Assembly: GCA_021203545.1 (NCBI GenBank)
Contig: JAJQAZ010000038.1
Location: 1 to 64,000, forward strand
Source: Tannerellaceae bacterium
GTDB taxonomy: Bacteria > Bacteroidota > Bacteroidia > Bacteroidales > Tannerellaceae
Direction of reading: 5' to 3'
DNA: 64,000 bases
Shown piece by piece: positions 1 through 10,176 of the stretch. Position 1 is the first letter of the stretch; every line of letters starts with the position of its first letter. A program made the position numbers and the translations under genes. The notes beneath the pieces were generated by a model. The model saw nothing but the letters and a program-made list of their open reading frames with translations. It searched no databases and was not told where the DNA came from.

Positions 1-154
1 AAATAATTCATATGTGTTATACTTTATTAGTTGTGTGTATACAAAAGTACCATCACGTTAGCAGCTCAATGGGGAAATTTGAACATAAAAGGAATAAATT
101 TGAACACAAATGGTTTTTATTTTCTCCGTTTAAAAGAATAAAACGTAGATTTTA

Positions 155-162
155 TAATTTTG
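155..162 (+). promoter_or_regulatory. possible -7 promoter element
   Basis: TAATTTTG fits the Bacteroidota -7 consensus TAnnTTTG and lies 27 bases before the ATG at 189. There is no good TTTG at the expected -33 distance (the nearest is TTTA at 129-132, spacer 22), so this is weak. A direct repeat, AAATTTGAACA followed by an A-rich tail, occurs just upstream near 76 and 96. Confidence 0.3.
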
Positions 163-188
163 CATTATATAACACTTATTTCTATCTT

Positions 189-2130
189 ATGAATCACTAT
201 CTGGTTATTTTCTTTTTTTCTATTTTCACTGATTTGCTGTCGTCCTGTAACCCCATTGCAACAAGCACTCTATATGGCTGGAGAAAATAGGTCTGAATTG
301 GAGAAAGTATTGAAAAAGTATGAACATGACGAATTAAAATACCGGGCGGCCGTTTTCCTGATTGAAAATATGATCTATCACCAATATCGTGCAGGAGAAT
401 GGGTCGAGATATACAACAAATATTTCGAATATTATGGAACAGGTAGATATACCCCTGAGGAAGTTTATGAAAAAATAAAACAGGAAGAAGGCGACCTCTA
501 TTCTAAAAGTTGGGTACTGAAAAAAGATATAGAAGAGGTAGACTCAGCGTATCTGACAGGAAACATAGAATGGGCATTTAAAGTATGGCAGGAGCAACCC
601 TGGGGGAAAAATATCTCATTCGATGAGTTTTGTGAACAGATTTTACCTTATCGTACCGGTAATGAAACATTATCTATATGGAGAGAAGAATTATACAACC
701 ATTATAATCCGTTGCTGGATGATTTCAGGAAACTACCGGAGGCAAAAAATCCATTACTGGCCGCCCGGAAAATCATTGAATTACTGGCAGAAGAGGGAGC
801 CTACTGGACTACTTCGTTACCCCAGGGCCCACATGTAGGTCCCCTGCTTGTAAAGTGGAAAAGCGGTACCTGCCGTGAAATGTCTGATATAGTGATTTAT
901 GTATTACGAGCACTTGGCATCCCTTGTGGTATGGATTATTTTCTGATATATGGTGATAGTAACGAGGCCCATTTGTGGACTTACATACCCGATAAAGAGG
1001 GACATATTTACATATATGATTTTCCGGACACGCTAATACGTCCGGCTGCTAATCTGAATATGAGAAAGGCCAAAGTGTACAGGAAAACATTCGGTTTAAA
1101 TTCAGAGGATGTGATACGGATGGGAGAAATGAAAGGAGGTATATATCCCTCTTTTAGCGTACCATTGTTCAAAGATGTTACAGCTATTTATAAAGATAGC
1201 ATACAGGTTGATTTAGTCATTCCTGCTTCTTCTTTTTACCGGCAACTGCCTCCAGCTGAAATAATACACCTATGTAACTCCCAATATAATCAGTGGCTTC
1301 CGGTTGCCTGGAGCAAACGGAAGGGGGATTCTATATCTTTTAAAGATGTAGATACAGATGGTGTTTTTTTACTGGCAGTGTGGCAGAATAACCAATTGCA
1401 ACTTATTACAGATCCATTTTATTTAGAACCGGGTGGAGATGTCCGTTTTATCCGACCTACAGACGAACTACAAGATATAACTGTTTTATCCAAACACATC
1501 AAAAAAGAAACCTACCTGTACCGTATGGCAGGAGGGGTATTTGAAGGAAGTAATTATCCGGATTTCCGAACCTCGGATACCTTATATGTAATACCACAGT
1601 CGCCGGAACGTTTATATACCCCGGTCTGGTTGACTTCAGGTAAAGAATACCGGTATATTCGTTACTATGGACCACCACATAGTTTCTGCAATGTGTCAGA
1701 GGTTGCTTTTTTATACAGGTCCGGGGGGGGTAATATACTGCTGGAAGGAAAACCAATTGGTAGCCCTGGGAGTAATTTCAATGACGGAACTCATCAGTAC
1801 CAGCATGCTTTGGACGGTGATCCTTATACCTCTTTTGATTACAAAGAACATTACGGAGGCTGGGTAGGCCTGGATATGGGAAAAGCCCGGCAGATTACCA
1901 AAATAGTATATGTTCCACGTAACCGGGATAATTTTATTCGTAAGGATGACCTATATGAATTATTTTATTTTAGTAACAGAGAATGGTACTCATTAGGAAA
2001 ACAGACTGCAACATCCGATTCGCTGGTTTTTAGGGGCCCATCCGGAGCATTATATTACCTGCGAAACCATACCCGCGGAAAACATGAACGTATTTTCGAG
2101 TATCTGAATCAAAGACAGGTATTCAGATAA
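189..2130 (+). CDS. transglutaminase-like lipoprotein with discoidin-like C-terminus; frame break in the signal peptide
   Basis: The mature protein is open from about 250 to 2130. It shows a transglutaminase-type core: a Cys in SGTCREMSD (near 870) and a His in EAHLW (near 970). The last 150 residues resemble a carbohydrate-binding discoidin (F5/8 type C) fold, with LDGDPYTSFDY and WVGLDMG. The frame has no ATG near its start, only TTG at 256. A good lipoprotein leader (MNHYLVIFF through LLSSCNP) begins at ATG 189 one frame away. Removing one base from the CCCC at 251-254 joins them as SSCNPLQQAL and gives 646 residues; the T7 run at 213-219 is a second candidate site. The role is probably binding or cleavage of peptide or glycan at the cell surface. 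Substrate is unknown. Confidence 0.75.
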
Positions 2131-2692
2131 AAAAGACAAACAGAACATTAAAATCTTTCAGTTTATCTTTTAACTTTTTCATAGCACCGGATAATTGATT
2201 TTTTACAGTCTGTTCAGAAATAGATAGCCTCTCCGCTATTTCTCTGTTTTTCAATCCCTGTTCGCGGCTCATCTCAAAAATGAGCCGTTGTTGTTGGGGT
2301 AATTCCTCTTTTGCCCGTTCCAGCTTTTCCAGAAACTCTTCATAAAGTAACAGGGCATCCGTATCACTTCCCTCTTCGGTTTCGTTTCCGGTGAAAGCGA
2401 TGTACTCTTCAAAGTTTACCTGGTTAATCTGGCGGCGGAACTCATCTATGATACGGTTCTTTGAGATTGTAAAAAGAAAAGACTTAAACGATTTATCTGT
2501 GCGGAGAAAACGGCGGTTGTCCCATATTTTTATAAAAGTATCCTGCACTACCTCCTCGGTCAGTAGAGCCGAACGGGTATGCATCAATACAAAATTATAC
2601 AACAGGTCGGCATACGACCTGTAGAAATAGGTAAAGGCCTCATGCGAACCATTTTTGAGTTCTTCAAGATATGTTGTTTCATTGGTTAACAT
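2123..2692 (-). CDS. RNA polymerase ECF-type sigma-70 factor
   Basis: This encodes an extracytoplasmic-function sigma factor of the Bacteroidota group. Region 2 carries AFTYFYRSYADLLYNF and EEVVQDTFIKIWDNR; region 4 carries LPQQQRLIFEMSREQG followed by a helix-turn-helix, NREIAERLSISEQTVKNQL. The start chosen is MLTNETTYLEEL at 2692 (189 residues); an in-frame start at 2740 would add 16 residues unlike the family. It overlaps the convergent transglutaminase gene by 8 bases. No anti-sigma factor (FecR type) lies next to it, so its signal and regulon are unknown. A TATATTTG -7-like motif sits only a few bases before the ATG, so a leaderless transcript is possible. Confidence 0.9.
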   Translation of the reverse strand: MLTNETTYLEELKNGSHEAFTYFYRSYADLLYNFVLMHTRSALLTEEVVQDTFIKIWDNRRFLRTDKSFKSFLFTISKNRIIDEFRRQINQVNFEEYIAFTGNETEEGSDTDALLLYEEFLEKLERAKEELPQQQRLIFEMSREQGLKNREIAERLSISEQTVKNQLSGAMKKLKDKLKDFNVLFVFFI

Positions 2693-2743
2693 CCTAACAA
2701 ATATACAATAGAATTTGATATGAAGAACATCTGCCCGCAAGTA

Positions 2744-2775
2744 TTTGTTTTTTCAGAATGCCTTTCTTACCTTTA
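2744..2775 (+). promoter_or_regulatory. promoter for cardiolipin synthase
   Basis: TTTG at 2744-2747, a 20-base spacer, then TACCTTTA at 2768-2775. This is one mismatch from the Bacteroidota consensus TTTG-N19/20-TAnnTTTG. The start codon is at 2801, giving a leader of about 20 bases. Confidence 0.55.
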
Positions 2776-2800
2776 GCAGTAATTAAGGACGTAACCATAC

Positions 2801-4243
2801 ATGGTAAGTGCAATCCAGATAGGAGTTCAAACCATTGTCGGCACCATACTATTTATATCTTATTGTGTCACAATTTTGGGGTTGGTACTGGTTATCATCA
2901 CAGAAAACCGTAATCCGCTGAAAACCATCCCCTGGATTCTTGTGCTTTTATTTTTACCCGGTATAGGACTTCTCGTTTATTTCCTGTTCGGGCAGGACAA
3001 CCGCAAACAAAAAATCATTTCGCGGCGAACTTATAAACGTATTATGAAACGTCCGCACGGGGTCAGTCCGTTGAAAGAGACCCATCCCGTACCGGAACAA
3101 TACAAACCCCTTGCCCACCTGTTAGGAGTAAGCAACGAATTCTCCCTTTTACACGGGAGCAAAATTGATATTTATACAAACGGGAAAGAAAAGTTTGAGG
3201 CATTGCTCAAAGCTATTGAAAACGCTACCCATCACATTCATCTGGAATACTATATCTTCTGCGACGACGAGATAGGCAACCGGGTAAAGGATACACTGAT
3301 ACGGAAAGCCGGCGAAGGCATTGAAGTACGTGTTCTATACGACGATGTGGGATGCTGGAACGTCAAAAAAAGCTTTTTCCGGGAAATGAAAAACGCGGGT
3401 ATCCAGGTACACCCTTTCCTACGGGTAGTTTTACCGGTACTTTCCGGTAAGGTAAATTACCGGAATCACCGCAAAATTGTAGTAATAGACGGTAGTATAG
3501 GCTTTATCGGAGGGATGAATATTGCCGACCGGTATTGTGTTGGCACCAGTTGGGGATCGTGGAGAGATTCGCATTTTAAAATACAGGGGAAAGGGGTATA
3601 CGGATTACAATCTGCTTTCCTGATAGACTGGTATGTAATTACAAAGCAATTGCTGAACGGACAGGTTTATTATCCCAGGGTTCCGGTATTAAGTAACAAT
3701 CTGATGCAGATCGTAACCAGTGGCCCGGTAGGTCAATGGCGGGTACTCCTGCAATCTACGATCAAAGTAATTGCTACCGCCCGGAAATATGTATATATCC
3801 AGACTCCCTATTTTCTGCCTACTGAAGGACTTAACCAGGCGTTACAGGTGGCTGCTTTAGGAGGAGTAGATGTCAGGCTGATGCTACCCAAACGGGCGGA
3901 TGCACCTTCGGTAAACATGGCTTCCCACTCTTTCATTGACGATATGGTCAAATCGGGTGCCAAAGTATATTTCTACAACCCGGGATTTCTGCACGCCAAA
4001 CTGGTACTGGCCGACGATATGGTAGCCTGTATTGGCTCTGCCAATATGGACTTCCGGAGTTTTGAACACAATTTTGAGATAAATGCAGTAGTGTACGACG
4101 AAGATTTTGCCCTGCAAATGAAAAAGGTATTCTACCACGATATGCACAATTGCGAAAAACTGGTACCCGCGCGCTGGCTGAAACGACCTTTAAAACAAAG
4201 AGTTGCCGAATCTTTTATGCGTCTGTTCTCTCCTCTTCTTTAA
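2801..4243 (+). CDS. cls: cardiolipin synthase (phospholipase D family)
   Basis: Membrane enzyme that joins two phosphatidylglycerol molecules into cardiolipin and glycerol. The 480-residue protein starts with two membrane segments (residues 8-30 and 40-63). Two phospholipase D HKD motifs follow: HRKIVVIDG within NYRNHRKIVV (about residue 222) and HAKLVLADD (about residue 399). Each is followed by the usual GG/GS-NM-D element (FIGGMNIADR, IGSANMDFRS). Length and order match bacterial ClsA-type synthases. The 3' end overlaps the convergent rsmD by 29 bases. Confidence 0.95.
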   Translation: MVSAIQIGVQTIVGTILFISYCVTILGLVLVIITENRNPLKTIPWILVLLFLPGIGLLVYFLFGQDNRKQKIISRRTYKRIMKRPHGVSPLKETHPVPEQYKPLAHLLGVSNEFSLLHGSKIDIYTNGKEKFEALLKAIENATHHIHLEYYIFCDDEIGNRVKDTLIRKAGEGIEVRVLYDDVGCWNVKKSFFREMKNAGIQVHPFLRVVLPVLSGKVNYRNHRKIVVIDGSIGFIGGMNIADRYCVGTSWGSWRDSHFKIQGKGVYGLQSAFLIDWYVITKQLLNGQVYYPRVPVLSNNLMQIVTSGPVGQWRVLLQSTIKVIATARKYVYIQTPYFLPTEGLNQALQVAALGGVDVRLMLPKRADAPSVNMASHSFIDDMVKSGAKVYFYNPGFLHAKLVLADDMVACIGSANMDFRSFEHNFEINAVVYDEDFALQMKKVFYHDMHNCEKLVPARWLKRPLKQRVAESFMRLFSPLL

Positions 4244-4772
4244 TAAAAAGGCTGAAATTTACCGAACCATACACCCGGTGTTGGGAAAAGTAAGGCAGAG
4301 CAGAAAAATCATATTCACGCGGATGCTCCATGATCAGTATACCACCTTCCTTCAGCAATCCTCTTTCTAAAATAATCTCCGGTATTTTAGCTAATTCGAG
4401 AAGAGCATAGGGCGGATCAGCAAAAATAAGATCAAAGCTACCCGGCGGTACACTTTGCAGATATTTAAAAACATCTCCCCGTAACAGTTTCAGATTTTCA
4501 TCTTTTAGTTGAGCCGCCACCTTCTTTATAAAATCAGCATGCCGGTTATTCTTCTCTACAGCCACAACCTGTTTACATCCACGGGACAGCAATTCGAACG
4601 AAATACTACCGGTCCCGGCAAAAAGATCCAATGCTACCAACCCTTCCGGATCAACCAGGTTATTCAACACATTGAAAATATTCTCTTTCGCGAAATCAGT
4701 TGTCGGACGTGCGCTGAACGATGAAGGTACATCAAAACGGCGCCGGCGATATTTACCACTTATAATTCTCAT
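4215..4772 (-). CDS. rsmD: 16S rRNA (guanine(966)-N(2))-methyltransferase RsmD
   Basis: SAM-dependent methyltransferase that modifies G966 of 16S rRNA (E. coli numbering). The N-terminus MRIISGKYRRRRFDVP, the SAM-binding motif ALDLFAGTGSISFE and the catalytic motif FADPPY are all typical, as is the length of 185 residues. Its ATG overlaps the stop of the upstream DUF3822 gene (4769-4772), so the two are translationally coupled. The pairing rsmD-DUF3822 is common in Bacteroidales. Confidence 0.95.
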   Translation of the reverse strand: MRIISGKYRRRRFDVPSSFSARPTTDFAKENIFNVLNNLVDPEGLVALDLFAGTGSISFELLSRGCKQVVAVEKNNRHADFIKKVAAQLKDENLKLLRGDVFKYLQSVPPGSFDLIFADPPYALLELAKIPEIILERGLLKEGGILIMEHPREYDFSALPYFSQHRVYGSVNFSLFIKEEERTDA

Positions 4773-5587
4773 AACGTTAAAGCAATTAAATCCAATGGCG
4801 CTTTCAGCATATCGCCACTATTCAGATAAGCCTCCGATGGGATTTCGGCAGGATGTATATCATTCAGGTAAACGCCCAGTTGGGGTATCAGTTCGTGCTG
4901 TAATTCCGGCAATCCGGATAACAGCAAACGATCGTTCAACTGGTTTAAACCGGTATGCTGCCATACATATAATATATAGTATAAAATATCATTGATATGA
5001 AAATACCTGTAAGAATTTACAACCAAGAGTTCTTTTTGCCGGAAACAAACAATATCTATAAATCCGGGATGCAGATTCACATACATCCGGGTTTGCAGAG
5101 AAGCGGAACTCTCTTTACTCCACAGAGGCAACAGCGGATACAGATGATGATAATAACCGGGATGAATAAATGAACGGGAACAAAACTCATAAATCTCCTT
5201 ATCCAACTGGAACAACAAAACTGCATCCATTCCGTCCGGCCTGTTATATAACGGTTCACCTATACGGTGACTGAAATTATAAGAGAGGAAACGGGCCTGT
5301 TGCTTCTCCCGGAAAAATAGTTCCGGCACCATCACATAGACCGGCGACTCCGTTATAATATTGATCCGGGCAAAAGGCCAGGTAAAAAAACGGTTCTCAA
5401 AAAAACAATCCTTCAGAGATGTAATATAGGACTGGGACTTATCAAACACGATAGATTGATAGTGATAGTCTTCCTTCACCACCGGATCATATAAAGAAAA
5501 AGAAAGTCCATCCGGTTGAAGCCGGATGGACAATATATTCTTTTCTGAATTTTCTACAGTATATTTATCAGGTAAACTGATAATCAT
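4769..5587 (-). CDS. DUF3822 family protein
   Basis: A 272-residue protein of a Bacteroidota family with no established function. Visible features are an N-terminal LSIRLQPDGLSFSLYDP strand segment and a later VNLHPGFIDIVCFRQKELLVVNSYRYF segment. This two-lobed layout resembles the actin-like ATPase fold, which is an inference. It is coupled to rsmD by a 4-base overlap. No signal peptide is seen, so it is probably cytoplasmic. Confidence 0.8.
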   Translation of the reverse strand: MIISLPDKYTVENSEKNILSIRLQPDGLSFSLYDPVVKEDYHYQSIVFDKSQSYITSLKDCFFENRFFTWPFARINIITESPVYVMVPELFFREKQQARFLSYNFSHRIGEPLYNRPDGMDAVLLFQLDKEIYEFCSRSFIHPGYYHHLYPLLPLWSKESSASLQTRMYVNLHPGFIDIVCFRQKELLVVNSYRYFHINDILYYILYVWQHTGLNQLNDRLLLSGLPELQHELIPQLGVYLNDIHPAEIPSEAYLNSGDMLKAPLDLIALTL

Positions 5588-5600
5588 ATATATCAGACAA

Positions 5601-6230
5601 TTATTCCCAGTTTCCTGCGTTGTTGTTGATCTCTGTAACAGAACCTACACGCAGCCCCGGATATCTATCCAGCTTTTCAGTTTTGTCTTTCAGGTTATAT
5701 ATTTCCTGTGGGTTCAGACCACTCAGATAATCGTCATACAATACGCCTGCCTGGAATACTTTTACAACATAACCGGATGCTGATTCCAGTGTAGCGGTAT
5801 CCATTGTAAATTCGAGAGGTTCTCTTCCCGGAACAAAACGAAGATCATTCGCATTATATCCCCGGCCAAACAATGTATCTTTTGCGTTTACCCAGAAAGT
5901 ATCACGCACGATTAAACCTTTTTCTACAGCTTGTTGCTCAGTCATACCAGACTCTAACTGTTCGTCGGTAAGAGCACCTTCTTTAACGAGGAAAGGAAGA
6001 TTTTCTTCGTTCAGGAATTTGATCAGGTCATTAAAAGAACCCGCATGCTCCTTATGAACGTTTTTATATTCGATCTGCGCTTTACGAATATCAATCAAAC
6101 GGGCAATGATAGCCTTCTCACGTGTTTCCCTTTCTTCATTAAACTCAATGGGTCCTCTAATGCTTCTGTAGCACATATAGGCCAACACAAGAACTGCAAC
6201 AGCTAATAAGATTTTTAAAGTTACTTTCAT
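5601..6230 (-). CDS. conserved membrane-anchored protein, function unknown
   Basis: A 209-residue protein with one N-terminal membrane segment (LKILLAVAVLVLAYMCY, residues 5-21). A charged helical stretch follows (residues 32-60, EERETREKAIIARLIDIRKA), then a predicted extracytoplasmic domain. The layout, a short basic start, one long hydrophobic helix and an amphipathic continuation, is loosely pilin-like, but there is no prepilin cleavage site. It lies 13 bases upstream of the DUF3822 gene on the same strand and probably shares its transcript. Confidence 0.7.
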   Translation of the reverse strand: MKVTLKILLAVAVLVLAYMCYRSIRGPIEFNEERETREKAIIARLIDIRKAQIEYKNVHKEHAGSFNDLIKFLNEENLPFLVKEGALTDEQLESGMTEQQAVEKGLIVRDTFWVNAKDTLFGRGYNANDLRFVPGREPLEFTMDTATLESASGYVVKVFQAGVLYDDYLSGLNPQEIYNLKDKTEKLDRYPGLRVGSVTEINNNAGNWE

Positions 6231-6323
6231 GGTGTATATTATTTTTATAATTTATTTCGTTTGGCAAATTTAAAAAAGAATCTTTAATACACTACTTTTA
6301 TAGCCAAAATTATTACAAACAAA

Positions 6324-7742
6324 ATGATAAATAGTTATTTGACAACTCAAATTTTACGAAATTTCCCCCATACACCCTCCGGAGATCAGTCTGAAGGAAT
6401 CCGGATTTTGTCTGATTTTTTAGTTTTACCCGACCCCGATTCAATCTTACTGATCAAAGGATACGCCGGTACAGGTAAAACATCATTGATCGGGGCTTTG
6501 GTCAAAACATTAACAGAATTTAAGCAGAAAACAGTGTTGATGGCTCCTACAGGGCGTGCCGCCAAAGTTTTTTCAAATTATGCCGGACAGAAAGCTTATA
6601 CTGTCCATAAAAAGATATACCGCCAAAAAGCCTTTTCAAACGAAATGTCCGGATTCCAGCCTGCGGATAATCTCTATAAAGATACGATTTTTATTGTAGA
6701 TGAAGCTTCTATGATATCCAACGATGGACTTGATTCGTACGCATTCGGCACCGGACGCCTGCTCGACGATCTGATCCAGTACGTATACAGCGGAGAGAAT
6801 TGCCGGCTGATTCTGATGGGCGATGAGGCACAGCTACCTCCGGTAGGCCAGACTGAAAGCCCGGCACTAAACAGGTATATACTGGAAGGGTACAACCTGA
6901 CGGTTATGGGATTTCAATTAACGCAGGTAATCCGTCAGAACGAGGATTCAGGTATTCTTTTCAATGCCACTTCATTGCGTAACGCACTGAAAGAAGGTAT
7001 AGTATCTCAGTTTCCGAAACTACAGGTTAAAGCTTTCCCGGACATTATTCAGGTAAACGGGGATGAGTTAATAGAAGAAATATCTTCCTCCTATAATAAA
7101 GTGGGTATAGAAGAAACGATCATCATTACCCGTTCTAACAAACGGGCCAACATCTATAATAACGGAGTCAGGAACCGGATTTTATACCGGGAAGAAGAAT
7201 TATCATCTGGCGATCGCCTGATGATTGCGAAGAACAATTACTACTGGCCGGAGAAATACGAAGAAATGGATTTCATCGCCAACGGCGAAATTGTAGAGGT
7301 TATTAAGGTCCGTAAAACCTACGAACTATATGGGTTCCGGTTTGCAGACGTATCCGTACAGTTTGAAGACTACGACCTGGAAATGGATGTCAAAATACTA
7401 CTTGATACCCTGCAGGCCGAATCACCTTCATTACCCAGAGAGCTGAACGATAAATTATTTTACACCATTCTGGAAGATTACGAAGATATACCTACCAAAG
7501 CAGGAAAATACAAAAAAATGAAAGCCGACCCACACTATAATGTGGTACAGGTTAAATATGCCTATGCCATTACCTGCCATAAAGCACAGGGCGGACAGTG
7601 GGCAAATGTATTCCTCGACTTCGGCTACCTTACCGAAGAAATGATGGGCGAAGACTTCTATCGCTGGCTTTATACCGCTATGACACGGGCTACGGAAAAA
7701 CTATACCTGGTGAACGTTCCGGAAAGCTTTATAGAATCTTAA
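6324..7742 (+). CDS. RecD-like ATP-dependent DNA helicase (AAA family)
   Basis: Superfamily 1 helicase of the short RecD-like type (472 residues) common in Bacteroidota. Walker A is GYAGTGKTSL (about residue 47), Walker B is FIVDEASMIS (about residue 127), and motif III is LMGDEAQLPPVG. The C-terminal UvrD_C_2 module contains YAYAITCHKAQGGQW and ends in YTAMTRATEKLYLV. There is no RecB or RecC partner nearby, so it is probably a stand-alone 5'-3' helicase for repair or recombination. Confidence 0.9.
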   Translation: MINSYLTTQILRNFPHTPSGDQSEGIRILSDFLVLPDPDSILLIKGYAGTGKTSLIGALVKTLTEFKQKTVLMAPTGRAAKVFSNYAGQKAYTVHKKIYRQKAFSNEMSGFQPADNLYKDTIFIVDEASMISNDGLDSYAFGTGRLLDDLIQYVYSGENCRLILMGDEAQLPPVGQTESPALNRYILEGYNLTVMGFQLTQVIRQNEDSGILFNATSLRNALKEGIVSQFPKLQVKAFPDIIQVNGDELIEEISSSYNKVGIEETIIITRSNKRANIYNNGVRNRILYREEELSSGDRLMIAKNNYYWPEKYEEMDFIANGEIVEVIKVRKTYELYGFRFADVSVQFEDYDLEMDVKILLDTLQAESPSLPRELNDKLFYTILEDYEDIPTKAGKYKKMKADPHYNVVQVKYAYAITCHKAQGGQWANVFLDFGYLTEEMMGEDFYRWLYTAMTRATEKLYLVNVPESFIES

Positions 7743-7776
7743 ACATTCACGAAAACTATATTTCAGGATTAATCTA

Positions 7777-7784
7777 TATATTTG
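7777..7784 (+). promoter_or_regulatory. -7 promoter element before the 7809 gene
   Basis: TATATTTG is an exact match to the Bacteroidota TAnnTTTG element, 24 bases before the ATG at 7809. No TTTG is found at the -33 position. It supports 7809 as the true start. Confidence 0.4.
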
Positions 7785-7808
7785 TTGGACTTAATCAAGT
7801 AAAAAGAG

Positions 7809-8575
7809 ATGTCACAAACAGAAAAATAAAATATTTACTGGAAGAGGTAAAAAGGCTGGAAGGCCTGTTGGCCGGAATACAGGATGCCGCGATCTACCCG
7901 GTTTCCTTCTTTGATCAATCGTTTGATCTTACCCGTAAACTCCTGAAAGAGCTGTACCAGATAGAAGCCAATCAGGTAGAAACATTACGCAAACAGATGG
8001 AAGTCCGGCAGGCGATGTTGCAGGAAATCCTCCTGCAAACACCAACGCCGGAACCGGTACCTGAACCAGAATTGGTTCCAAACGAAGATGAAATATCGTC
8101 CGAAGCACTCGAAGCAGTAAGTGAAGATACACAGGAAGAGATAGCATCCGGACTGGAAGAAGAACCGGAAACCCTACAGGAACCGGAAGCCGGAGAAACA
8201 ATAGAACCGTCTCCCGGACCCGGACCGGTATCTGCCGTACGGGACGAAAAAACAATCGAAGAACTGTTGAGAGAGTACGCTCCTTCCTCACAACCTCTGA
8301 GTCCTGCTGAGAAAAACACGGCTTGTCTGGGCGACATTATCGAAAAGAAAAACCTGGCCGATTTCAGGAAAGCATTCAGTCTGAACGATCGCTTTTATTT
8401 CAGGCGCGAGTTATTTGCAAACGACGATAGCAAAATGAACGAAGCGATTGCAGACCTGAACGAATTAGAATCACTGGAAGATTCACTGGATTACATCAAC
8501 AATAAAATGAGATGGAACCCGGAAGACAAACCGGTGGCGGATTTTATCTGTTTACTGGAAAAAAGATTTTTATAA
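7809..8575 (+). CDS. conserved Bacteroidales protein with acidic Pro/Glu-rich linker; frame break near the start
   Basis: The frame is open to 8575 but has no good start. ATG at 7809 reads MSQTEK and then a stop. One more A in the A5 run at 7822-7826 gives MSQTEKIKYLLEEVKRLEG and an intact 255-residue protein. It has an N-terminal helical region, an acidic low-complexity linker rich in Pro and Glu (about residues 80-155), and a compact C-terminal domain with FRKAFSLNDRFYFRRELF. That C-terminal domain is recurrent in Bacteroidales proteins of unknown function. It is probably cytoplasmic. rsmI starts 12 bases downstream. Confidence 0.7.
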
Positions 8576-8587
8576 AAAACGGACTCC

Positions 8588-9283
8588 ATGGCTAAACTAT
8601 ATATTGTACCTACCCCTATCGGCAACCTGGAAGATATCACCCTCCGGGCGTTGCGGATATTGAAAGAGGTAGATACCATTCTGGCCGAAGATACGCGTAC
8701 AACAGGCAAGTTGTTGAAACATTTCGACATACAAACCCGTATGCAGTCGCATCATAAATTCAACGAACACAAAACCGTTGAAGCGGTGGCCGCACGTATT
8801 CTGGGTGGCGAAAACATTGCCCTGGTATCCGATGCCGGTACTCCGGCCATATCAGATCCCGGTTTTCTGGTGGTTCGCAAATGTGTCAGAAAAGGAATTG
8901 ATGTAGAATGTCTGCCTGGGGCAACAGCTTTTGTTCCGGCCTTAGTACAGTCAGGGCTTCCCAACGATAAATTCTGTTTCGAAGGTTTCCTGCCTCCTAA
9001 AAAGGGAAGGCAGACCCGGCTGAAAGAGATTGCAGCCGAAGAGCGGACAGTTATTATCTATGAATCGCCTTACCGGGTGGTCAAAACACTTAGTCAACTA
9101 ATAGAAGTATGTGGTACGGAACGTTTCGTTTCGGTATCGCGCGAAATATCCAAACTGTACGAACAAACTGTACGCGGCACTTTACAGGAGGTACATTCCT
9201 GGTTTCTGGAACATGAACCGAAAGGCGAATTTGTAATTATTCTGGGCGGACTATCCACCGGAAATAAAGAAGAAAAAGAATAA
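8588..9283 (+). CDS. rsmI: 16S rRNA (cytidine(1402)-2'-O)-methyltransferase RsmI
   Basis: Tetrapyrrole-methylase-fold enzyme that 2'-O-methylates C1402 of 16S rRNA. Typical motifs are YIVPTPIGNLEDITLRAL at the N-terminus, LAEDTRTTGKLL, and the SAM-site motif LVSDAGTPAISDPG. A later block, FYEGFLPPK-like (here FEGFLPPKKGR), is also characteristic. At 231 residues it matches the shorter Bacteroidota form. Confidence 0.95.
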   Translation: MAKLYIVPTPIGNLEDITLRALRILKEVDTILAEDTRTTGKLLKHFDIQTRMQSHHKFNEHKTVEAVAARILGGENIALVSDAGTPAISDPGFLVVRKCVRKGIDVECLPGATAFVPALVQSGLPNDKFCFEGFLPPKKGRQTRLKEIAAEERTVIIYESPYRVVKTLSQLIEVCGTERFVSVSREISKLYEQTVRGTLQEVHSWFLEHEPKGEFVIILGGLSTGNKEEKE

Positions 9284-9303
9284 ATTAAAAGTATTAGTAG
9301 CAT

Positions 9304-10176
9304 ATGAAAAAAGTATTTGCATCCTTGATCTGTATCTTGCTGTTAGCATCATGCGGACAACAATCCTCCGAGTCCAAACAACTTCAGGCGGAAAATGATT
9401 CTCTAAGACTGGAAAATGCAAAAAATGCAGCTCAAATGGACGAAATGCTCTCCATATTAAATGAAATAGAGGACGATTTCCAGGTAATCCGCGATGCGGA
9501 AAACTACCTGACTATCCACCAGAATGATGTAGAGCTGGGAGGAACAAAGCGGGAATTGCTACGGCAAAACATGTTGCTCGTAAAAGAAACATTACAGAAA
9601 AACAAGCAACAGATAGCCGAATTAAATAAAAAACTGGAAAGCAGTAATATTCAATCTTCCGAACTGCGGAAAACAATCACCCGGCTTACCAAAGAGCTGG
9701 AAGACAGGGCTGCGATGATTACTTCCCTGCAACAACAGTTAGCACAAAAAGATTCGCAGATACGTGAAATGGGCGAACAACTGACCGGGCTCAACGAAGA
9801 ATTGGAGGATATGGCACTGACCAACCTGTCGCAGTCCGAAAAAATTAAAAGCCAGGATAAAGAAATCAATACCGGTTATTACTGTTTTGGTATAGCCAAA
9901 GAGCTGAAAGACCAGAAAATTTTAATGAAAAACGGCCTATTGGGTAAAGCGAAAGTATTGCAGGATGGATTTAACAAAGACTATTTCATCTCTGTGGATA
10001 TCCGCGACTTAAAAGAAATTCCCCTTTTTGCACGCAAAGCGAAACTGCTCTCTACCCATCCGGACAATTCATACGAACTGGTGACAGACGAAGAGAAAAA
10101 CCTCACACTGTTTATCACAGATTACAAAGAATTCTGGAGTATGGGTAAATACCTGGTAATTGAAGTCGGACTGTAA
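9304..10176 (+). CDS. coiled-coil lipoprotein, function unknown
   Basis: The 290-residue protein begins with a lipoprotein signal peptide (MKKVFASLICILLLASCGQQ; lipobox LASC, Cys at residue 17). A long coiled coil follows, from about residue 28 to 185, rich in Gln, Glu and Lys. A globular C-terminal domain of about 100 residues contains YYCFGIAKELKDQ and KEFWSMGKYLVIE. It probably sits on the periplasmic face of a membrane. Its stop codon overlaps the ATG of the yjjG-like gene (TAATG). Confidence 0.8.
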   Translation: MKKVFASLICILLLASCGQQSSESKQLQAENDSLRLENAKNAAQMDEMLSILNEIEDDFQVIRDAENYLTIHQNDVELGGTKRELLRQNMLLVKETLQKNKQQIAELNKKLESSNIQSSELRKTITRLTKELEDRAAMITSLQQQLAQKDSQIREMGEQLTGLNEELEDMALTNLSQSEKIKSQDKEINTGYYCFGIAKELKDQKILMKNGLLGKAKVLQDGFNKDYFISVDIRDLKEIPLFARKAKLLSTHPDNSYELVTDEEKNLTLFITDYKEFWSMGKYLVIEVGL

